A stretch of 64,000 bases of DNA from Colocasia esculenta. Taxonomy: Eukaryota; Streptophyta; Magnoliopsida; Alismatales; Araceae. This document shows, piece by piece, positions 56,803 to 64,000 of the stretch. The translations under genes and the position numbers were made by a program. How positions within the stretch are numbered: the first letter of the stretch is position 1; each line of letters opens with the position of its first letter. The notes below the pieces were generated by a model. That model searched no databases. It had not been told where the DNA came from and was given only the letters and a program-made list of their open reading frames with translations. Location: contig CM024761.1 in assembly GCA_014218235.1 (NCBI GenBank), positions 86,615,968 through 86,679,967 on the forward strand, written 5' to 3'.

Positions 56803-58290
56803 TCAGACATGAGAAAACTTCCATAAACCAAGTTCCCTTCTAAGAGAAGTGAATCTAGGTTCTGCAAGAGGCTTAGTGAAAATGTCTGCAATTTGTTTTT
56901 CTGTGACAATGAAGTGGAGTTCAAAAGAATTATTTGAGACTTCATCTCGAAGGAAATGATACCGAATGTCAATGTGTTTTGTGCGGGAATGCTGAATAGG
57001 ATTTTTGGACAGATTTATAGCACCTGTGTTGTAACAAAGAATAGGAATACAACCTAATGTGTGATTATAATCTAGAAGTTGATGTTTGACCCAAAGGACT
57101 TGGGTACCACAGCTACCAGCGGCAACATACTCAGCTTCTGCAGTTGAAAGAGCTACAGAATGTTGCTTTTTGGAAGCCCAAGAAATAAGACACCCTCCTA
57201 GATATAAACACAACCCACTAGTACTTTTTCTATCAAGTTTGCACCCGGCATAATCAGCATCACTATATGCAATCAAGTCTAATTTACACCCAGCAGGATA
57301 CCAAAGACCCAAATCACATGAAGAAAGAAGATATTTGAAAATTCTTTTAACAGCAGACATGTGACTATCTTTAGGATTTGCTTGAAATCTTGCACACATG
57401 CAGACACTAAATTGAATATCTGGCCTAGAGGTAGTTAGATAAAGAAGAGATCCAATCATACCTCTGTAAAGTTTAGCATTAACAGGCTTACCAAAAGCAT
57501 CACTCTCAAGTCTTACACTTGTGGCCATTGGTGTGTTGGATGGCTTGATGTTTTGGAAGTCAAACCTCTTGAGCAACTCCTTGACATATTTTGTTTGACT
57601 CAGAAAAATTCCTTCAGCAGTTTGATGTACTTGCAGACCTAAAAAGAATGTAAGTTCACCCATTAGACTCATTTCAAATTCAGATTGCATAAGATGGGCA
57701 AACTCATTGCACAAATTATTATCTGTGGAGCCAAAAATGATATCATCAACATAAACCTGAACAGCAATAAAATGATTTTTTGCAGTTTTTGTAAACAAAG
57801 TTTGATCAATTTTTCCTCTTATGTAACCTTTATTTACAAGAAAGGAGCTCAACCGGTCATACCAAGCTCTTGGAGCTTGCTTAAGACCATATAGAGCCTT
57901 ATTGAGTTTAAAAACATGATTGAGAAAATTTTCATTTTCAAAACTAGGGGGTTGTTTGACAAAGACATTTTCTTTTATGTAACCATTCAAGAAAGCACTC
58001 TTGACATCCATTTGAAAGACTTTGAATTTCAAAGAAGCAGCAAATGCAAGGAATATGCGAACAGCTTCAAGTCTTGCTACAGGGGCATAAGATTCTTCAA
58101 AATCAATACCAAGTTCTTGGTTATACCCTTGAGCAACAAGTCTAGCTTTATTTCTAACAATTTGACCAGATTCATTCAATTTATTTCTGAAAATCCATCT
58201 AGTTCCAATGACAGAAGATAAATCTAAAGGTTTTGGTACTAAATCTCAAACTTGATTTCGTTCAAATTGATAAAGCTCTTCATGCATAGC
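56803..58290 (-). pseudogene. element C reverse transcriptase and RNase H
   Basis: Minus frame 58179-56803, 458 codons without a stop: RLVAQGYNQELGIDFEESYAPVARLEA opens the domain, then FQMDVKSAFLNGYI, LYGLKQAPRAWYDRL, the catalytic YVDDIIFGS near 57745, GSLLYLTTSRPDI, and RNase H with YSDADYAG, STAEAEYVAA and KHIDIRYHFLRDEV. At the place of the usual Asp in the CDN motif the sequence has CYNTGAI, so a metal-binding residue of RNase H looks lost. Upstream in the same frame a TGA at 58246-58248 and a TAG at 58297-58299 interrupt the polyprotein; both fit Trp TGG changed by G-to-A. Confidence 0.96.
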
Positions 58291-59910
58291 ATTTATCTAG
58301 TTTTCACAAGATAAAGCTTCATCAATATTTTTGGGTTCAATTTGGGAAAGTAGTGCCAAAGAATCTTCAACTATGACAGAATGAAAAGATGATCTGGTTC
58401 TTATTCCATCTTGCAAATTACCAACAATGCTTTCAAGTGGATGATCTCTTAAAAATCTGGGTTCAGAAATTACCTCAGAGTTTGCATGATTTTCAGGAAC
58501 ATGATTACTTGAATTACTTGAAGTTGACATTTCAAGAACCTCATGAACATTTGGTACATCTTGATCTTCATGATTTGTAGATGGATGTTCAAGAAATTCA
58601 TCTTCATCATCACATATTTGAATTCTGTACACATTAGAGATGTCAATCTTTTGCAAATTTTCATCAAAAATGACATGTGGAGATTCTTCCACAGTCTTAT
58701 TTTTCAAAATATAAACTCCGTAAGCTCTTGAAGTTTAAGAGTAACCTAATAAGATTGATTCAAAACTTTTTACATCAAATTTATCAAGATTTTCTTTGTT
58801 GTTATTGTGAACAAAACATTTGCCACCAAAAATTTTGAAATATGACACACTTGGTTTTTTATTTTTGAACAACTCATAAGGGGTTTTTCTGATCTTTGGT
58901 CTTACTAATGCTCTATTCAAAATAAAATTAACTGTATTTACAGCTTCTGCCCAAAAAGATTTAGACAGTTTACTTTCAATAAGCATAGTTCTGGCCATTT
59001 CCACAAGAGTTCTATTTTTCCTTTCTACAACTTCATTTTGTTCTGGAGTTCTAGGGGAAGAAAACTTATGGAGAATTTTCAGTTCAGTACAGAGATCAAA
59101 AAATGATTTGTTTTCAAATTCACCCTCATGATCTGTCAAAATGGAATTCAGTTTGAAAGATAAACCCACTAAGACAGAATTATAAAATCTCCTGAATTCT
59201 GAACATGCATCACTTTTATGGGATAGGAATAAAAGCCAAGTATATCTTGTAAAGTCATCAATGATCACAAAGCCATATCTATTACCACTGAGACTTTGAG
59301 TTCTAGTTGGACCAAAAAGATCCATATGAAGCAACTCAAGTGGTTTAGATGTAAGTACATCATTGAACACTTTAAATGATTTTCTTATTTGTTTTCCTTG
59401 AGTACATATCCCACAAACATGATTGTCAATGACTGGGAAAGATTCAGGAAGACCTTTTACAAGATTCATTCTTATGAGTTTACTAATGGTTGTGAAACTT
59501 GCATGACCCAACCTTTTGTGCCACAACCAAGCAGTGTATTTTTATTTGCAATCAATCAAACATTTATGGAAGAAGTATCACACAAATCAATCATGTAGAC
59601 ATTATTTTCTCTTTTTCCAATCAATTTAATTTTCTCAGAAGAGGAGTCAATTATTTTGCATGAATCATGTTCAAAAAGAATCTTGTGACCATTGTCACAC
59701 AATTGACTATGCTAAGCAAGTTGTAATTCAAACCCTCAACTAAACAAACATCATCACTTAAGGTAATGCAAGACTTACCAATTTTCCTTTGCCAATTATT
59801 TTTCCTTTATTCTTACCTCCAAAGATGACTGATCCACCTTCCTTTTCAATCAAGCATGAAAAATATTTCTGTCTCCTGTCATGTGCCGTGAGCATCCACT
59901 GTCAAGAATC
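58291..59910 (-). pseudogene. element C protease and integrase
   Basis: Protease active-site block WILDSGCSRHMTG lies near 59910-59870, followed by frame breaks. Integrase is open at 59526-58735: zinc region HKRLGHASF ... HVCGICTQGK, core LHMDLFGPTRT with the first Asp near 59325, ILTDHEGEF with the second near 59140, and SPRTPEQNEVVERKNRTL with the Glu. A stop at 58735-58737 interrupts the same frame, which goes on as an acidic linker (58707-58300) towards reverse transcriptase. This copy keeps the catalytic residues of integrase but not a continuous polyprotein. Confidence 0.93.
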
Positions 59911-60339
59911 CAGATGTTGTTGAAATTGGATGCACGGCTTTCCTGCACATAACAAATTAGACAAGAAAAGTTTTTGGTACCCACATGAGATTGGTACCAA
60001 CATCCTGAGTGAGAAGAGATAACAAATCCTTTCTAACCCAAATTTGTGTTTTTTTTTTCACAGTGGTTTTTGAAACAAAAGATTCAACTTTTTGTTTTTC
60101 AATTTTCTGAACATTATACCTCTTAGTTGATTTGTTCCACTGTGAAAAACTTGGCATGTATTGCTGTTGATATGCAAGAAAAGATGAATGATAGAAATAA
60201 GGATTGAACCATTGGTTACCATTGTACCTTTGGTTCTAAGACTTATTCCATCTTGAATTGTAAGAGAAGAAAACATTCCAATTTCCATGAGAAAAATGAT
60301 TATTGATTGGTTTTAAGTTTTTGTGATTTTTATAAGAAG

Positions 60340-60420
60340 GGTAGGTCGACCTCTGACTGGGATAGGTCGACTGTGCATAGTGTGTGTCGACCTAGGTAGG
60401 GTATGTGTCGACCTCTCAGG
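60340..60420. repeat. four GTCGAC sites in element C interior
   Basis: GTCGAC occurs four times in about 75 bp between gag and protease, including the palindrome AGGTCGACCT at 60343-60352. Flanking words (GTGTGTCGACC) resemble those of the LTR array. Confidence 0.85.
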
Positions 60421-60729
60421 TTCTTTTTGTTTTATTTTTCCTTTGTTTTAGATGAGCTTGCCTTAACAAATTTTATTAAAGGAATTTTGATGATTTTGTT
60501 TTCTTTGGAGATGATTCAGTTTTCTTTGAATTTTGTGGTTCAAAACCTAAGCCATGCTTATTTGAATTCATCTTAACTCCAAGTAGAGCATTCAGATTGT
60601 CTTTCCTTGAGTGAAGTTCTTGATGATGTCTTCTTTTTCTTTGATGCAAAGATTGAGTTTTTCAATTTGATTCAAGTTTTCATAGTTTTCCTTTTCTTTT
60701 TCTTCAAATTTCTTAACAGAATTGATAAG

Positions 60730-62070
60730 TTATTTGTTCAATTTTTGAATTTTCAACTTGAGATTATCAACAAAGATCAACAGTTCATCATTTTCTTTGA
60801 TTTGATCTGAAACTTGAGCTTCCAATTCAGAAATCTTTTCAGATGATGAAGTATCATGAAGAATGCTTTCAATTTTTCTTTTCAAATATTTATTTTCTTT
60901 TCTAACATCAAAAAGATTTTCAACTAAATTACCGTATGCTTCTTGCCAATCATCAATGGTAAATAGTTCAAAGGATATATCTACCTGTTCTTCACTGCTT
61001 CCAGCCATGAAGCAGATTTCATTCCCTTCTGAACTTGAGGATTCTTCATTGCAGTCTGAGCTTTCATCATCTGACCATGTAGTCACCATGGCCTTGTTCT
61101 TCTTTTTGTGAAACTCCTTCTTGTGGGTTTTGTGTTTTTCCTTCTTACCTTCTAGACAATCAGCCTTCATATGTCCAGATTTGTTACACCTATAACACAC
61201 AGGAATTTCATCAGTTTTCTTATGATGAACATGAGAGAAATGTTTCTTTTTACTAGACATGGCATTTTGCTTATTACCAAAATTCTTCTTGTTTGATTTC
61301 AGAAATGCCTTAAATTGTCTAGTGATGAAAGCAAGATTATCATTATCAGATTCAGATTTCTCAGACTCAGAATTTTCTTTAGATTTTCCTTTATTACTAG
61401 ATGAAGCTTTAAGAGCAATGGTTTTTGTTTTTAGCATGTGTTCTTCTGATCTCTTAAGGTTTAACTCATATGTCATTAATGATCTAATGAGTTCATCCAA
61501 TGTGATTTTGGATAAATCATTTGAATCTTCAATGACAGTTGCTTTAGTGTGCCATACAAAAATAATGAGCGCAAGATTTTTCTTACCAATTCTTCATTTG
61601 AGTATTCCTTACCCAAGGCTCGAAGTCCATTTATAATGACCATGAACTAGCAAACATCTCAAATATAGTTTCATTAGATTTCATGATAAACAACTCATAA
61701 TCAGAAACTAACATGTTAGCCTTAGTCTCCCTGAGCTGAGATGTGCCCTAATAAAGTAATTCTAATTTATCCCACATCTCCTTGGCAGACTTACACATGG
61801 AGATTCTGGAATATTCCTTTGGATGGATGACACATTGCAGCATGTTCATGGTGCTGTAGTTCAGGGTGACCCTTCTGATCTGCTCCCTAGTCCATTGATC
61901 TTTATCTCCAGTGACTTCATTTGGTCCTTTTTTAACAATTCACCACACTTCATAGTTCTATGCTCTAAGAAAAACCATCATCCTATTCTTCCAGTAAGGA
62001 TAGTCAGTACCATCAAAAAATGGAGGCCTATTAATTGAATGACCTTCAGCAACAAAACCTTAGAGTCCAT
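60730..62070 (-). pseudogene. element C gag
   Basis: ATG at 62070, then a one-base loss after four codons; the Gag frame (GHSINRPPFFDGTDYPYWKNRM) follows. Further blocks are MLQCVIHPKEYSRI near 61830 and MSNETIFEM-like text near 61670. The C-terminal half is open at 61500-60730: LIRSLMTYELNLKRSEEHML, Ser/Glu-rich linker, knuckle CYRCNKSGHMKADC near 61190, and a coiled-coil-like end (SEKISELEAQVSDQIKEN). This is the layout of long Sirevirus gags. The front half has several frame breaks. Confidence 0.9.
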
Positions 62071-62175
62071 GATAAAGACAATCAAACCAAAACACACAGC
62101 AATTTGAGCAAGTAATTAAAATCTAAAATACAGAAAATTCACCAAAGCACCTCAGAGTATAGAATTGACTCTGAC

Positions 62176-62189
62176 CTGCTCTGATACCA
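62176..62189 (-). other. element C primer binding site (initiator tRNA-Met type)
   Basis: On minus TGGTATCAGAGCAG, two bases from the right LTR. Confidence 0.95.
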
Positions 62190-62191
62190 GT

Positions 62192-63627
62192 TGTTGGGGA
62201 TCAGACTGATGACTTTGGTAAATGAACTAAGAAATTGTGTGTATAGCAGCGGAATTAAAATGAGTAAAACACACAATTCGATCAGACTCAAGTGTGGTGT
62301 GTGAGAATAGTGAATAAGAATAGCAAACCACACAATAAACCACAGAGCACTGAAAAATTTAAGGTGGTTCGGAGAACACAACTTGTGTCTCCTACGTCCA
62401 CCTCCTCACAACGGAGGAACCACTAGCACAAGTGTAGTACAAACTAGAGCACGAAGACTCTAACCTCTTTGAGTTCAACAACTCAAAGAAACCCAGGACA
62501 TAGGCACAATGACCTACTCCAAAGACCACTTGTGAATCCAGCAAATTCACAAGCCCTTAAGCACCACGGCTCAAGCACCAGAGCACAACGGCTCCAAAGC
62601 AGAGTACAAAGTACTCAAACCTCTGGATCACAATAGATCCAAGTTCTACTAGACCAAGCACACTTGGAGAATAGATCCTCTAGCACGATCTATCTCAATA
62701 CAATAGAAATGATAGAGACAAATAGAATTGGGAGATCTGTGTAGAACACATACACAGATTCCCAGAGAGATTAACACTCTGACCAAATACAGACTTGGCT
62801 GGATCTTCTTCTGGACCAACACTTCTGCAATCACGAGCTCCTTCTCTTCTTCTCCTTCTTCTTCTCTTGGCGGCGCTGCTCTGCTCCTCTGGATGCAGAT
62901 GCCTCTTTCCCGCTCTTCTTCCCTTCTTCCAGAAAGCTCTTGGCTCTTGTCTTGCGTAGGATCCTTTGGAGTGACAAAGACATGGGTATTTATAGTCCCA
63001 TATGTCCATAAAGAGCCTTAGGGTACGTGGGCACAAAAACCTAGGCAGATCCCCTAGAACCCCAAGCTGCCATGTGTCCAGATGCAATCACGATTTTGAG
63101 TTTCAACCGGAGTGTGTCGACACCACCAGGGAGTGTGTCGACACAGTGTCCCATTTGCGCAGAACTGGTCTTCTGGGAGCTGAGACTAGTGTCGACACTG
63201 CCACTGGCTGTGTCGAGATACTGTCCCAATCAGGCAACTGGGTCTTCTGGAGACTGGGACTAGTGTCGACACTACATGGGGCTGTGTCGACACACTTGAC
63301 TTGTTTTCATGAAAAAGCTTCAGGGACTCTGACCCAGTGTCGACACCATCAATGGGTGTGTCGACACTACCATGACAAAATCTGTATACACCTGTAAATT
63401 TAACACATAAATCATTAGTACAAGATATTATCATTAAAATATGAGATATTAAACATCAAGAACTTGTTGTTTAAGCATTATTGTGATATGTATAGAATGT
63501 ATAACATGTTCAACATATCATCATCAAAATCATAATATGTCATCATCAAAATCAAAGTATGAGTGATGTTCATTGGTTATCATTAAAATACAACTTTAGG
63601 AAATTCCAAAACACACTCAACCCAACA
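62192..63627 (-). repeat. element C 5' LTR (right)
   Basis: 1436 bp copy of 53988-55435, with the palindrome array at 63110-63370. Confidence 0.97.
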
Positions 63628-63632
63628 CATAG

Positions 63633-64000
63633 TACAAATAGCACAACGAGTATGGCATAGCACAACGAGTATAGCATAGCACTTTGTGTCAATGGACAAC
63701 GAGAGAACATAGCACTTTTGATTGTCATTTAGATAGTCATGATAGATAGCACTTGAGTGTAATGCCAAACACTCTGATCATTTAACTCCCATGGGCACTA
63801 GCACTTTCGGGCACACATCTCAGGACCAGATCGGGCCCTTTATATATTGCCAGGCATTAGTTATATTGTTTATCTTTAGACAATCCGTCAATGGCCAATA
63901 TAGAGTACCAAGAAGTAGACGAGAGCACTAGATGAATAGACGAGATAGTAGAGTGAATGTGAATAGATGAGCGAGTAGAGTATAGATGAGAGTTAGTGGA
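63633..64000 (-). repeat. element B 5' LTR, second piece (runs off the window)
   Basis: Resumes B's LTR after element C (compare ATAGTACAAATAGCACAACG with 32764 onward) and is still collinear with 33131 at the last base. Confidence 0.95.

Larger units (their letters stand above)
53988..63627 (-). mobile_element. element C: Sirevirus-like Copia retrotransposon, TSD CATAG
   Basis: 9640 bp, minus orientation, from TGTTGGGG to CCCAACA, with CATAG at 53983-53987 and 63628-63632. LTRs are 53988-55435 and 62192-63627. PBS for initiator tRNA-Met next to the right LTR. Order on minus: gag with one CCHC knuckle, protease, integrase, reverse transcriptase, RNase H, i.e. the Copia order. Several polypurine tracts before the 3' LTR and the gag/integrase style point to Sireviruses. 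No env-like ORF is seen. Confidence 0.97.
32189..64000 (-). mobile_element. element B: Ty3/gypsy chromovirus, interrupted by A, a LINE and C; right end off-window
   Basis: Left (3') LTR is 32189-33387 plus 44805-46599, about 3.0 kb once element A is removed. Interior is 46600-53401. The right (5') LTR starts at 53402, is cut by element C at 53988, resumes at 63633 and is still running at 64000. Edges are TGTCAC...GCTACA on plus. The order on minus is primer site, gag with two zinc knuckles, protease, reverse transcriptase, RNase H, integrase, polypurine tract. Gag to the start of integrase lies in one reading frame (53199-49966) broken only by stop codons. The bases left of it, CTGCC, are the presumed target duplication; its partner lies outside. 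Confidence 0.93.

Noticed and set aside
56803..58179. Element C as a currently active transposon
   Set aside because: Although the RT part is open, gag and pol contain stops and frame breaks.

Overview
The window is nuclear DNA of a flowering plant. The evidence is plant LTR retrotransposons (Ty3/gypsy Tekay-like and Tat, Copia of Sirevirus type), plant LINEs with a C-terminal RNase H, a Mutator-type MITE, a CACTA relic, and one small secreted-peptide gene of a plant-only family. The GC-rich coding part of that gene hints at a monocot, but I cannot name the species. Nearly everything from 3.3 kb onward is mobile DNA, mostly LTR retrotransposons nested inside one another.

Host part (1-8.4 kb): a possible end of a spliced, unrecognised gene lies at 1-752. 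A convincing PIP/PIPL-type signalling peptide precursor lies at 1635-1928 (signal peptide, C-terminal GPSPSGPGH core), with a TATA box and two W-boxes upstream. A 388-bp fold-back Mutator MITE follows with a perfect 9-bp target duplication. Then come a dead CACTA transposase-region gene whose DUF4216-like part is duplicated in tandem, and an LTR-like Copia relic.

Element F (8433-20485, minus) is a Tat-lineage gypsy element with both LTRs and a CCCTC target duplication. After it come a tiny 5'-truncated LINE (20736-21318) and a stretch of decayed repeats.

Nested stack (22.8-64 kb): LTR fragment G (plus) is cut by D (minus), D's pol by E (minus, apparently non-coding inside), E by B (minus gypsy), and B by three later insertions. 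Those are A (33388-44799, plus, Tekay-like, TSD CTTAC) in B's left LTR, a truncated LINE (47490-49765, 14-bp TSD) in B's integrase, and C (53988-63627, minus, Sirevirus-like Copia, TSD CATAG) in B's right LTR, which runs off the window. Target duplications for A, C, F, both LINEs and the MITE can be read directly. Those of B, D, E and G cannot be completed inside the window.

Most interesting points: (1) the gag region of element A contains two short, phase-0, GT...AG segments with in-frame stops whose removal restores a seamless Gag, so it looks like an intron-bearing retrotransposon that needs splicing to make Gag but transposes as unspliced RNA; (2) LTRs of several unrelated element families here carry clusters of short CpG-containing palindromes; (3) the PIP-like peptide gene. 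All retroelement proteins seen are broken. B and C are broken largely by transition-type stop codons, A and F largely by single-base length changes, which may partly be sequencing error.
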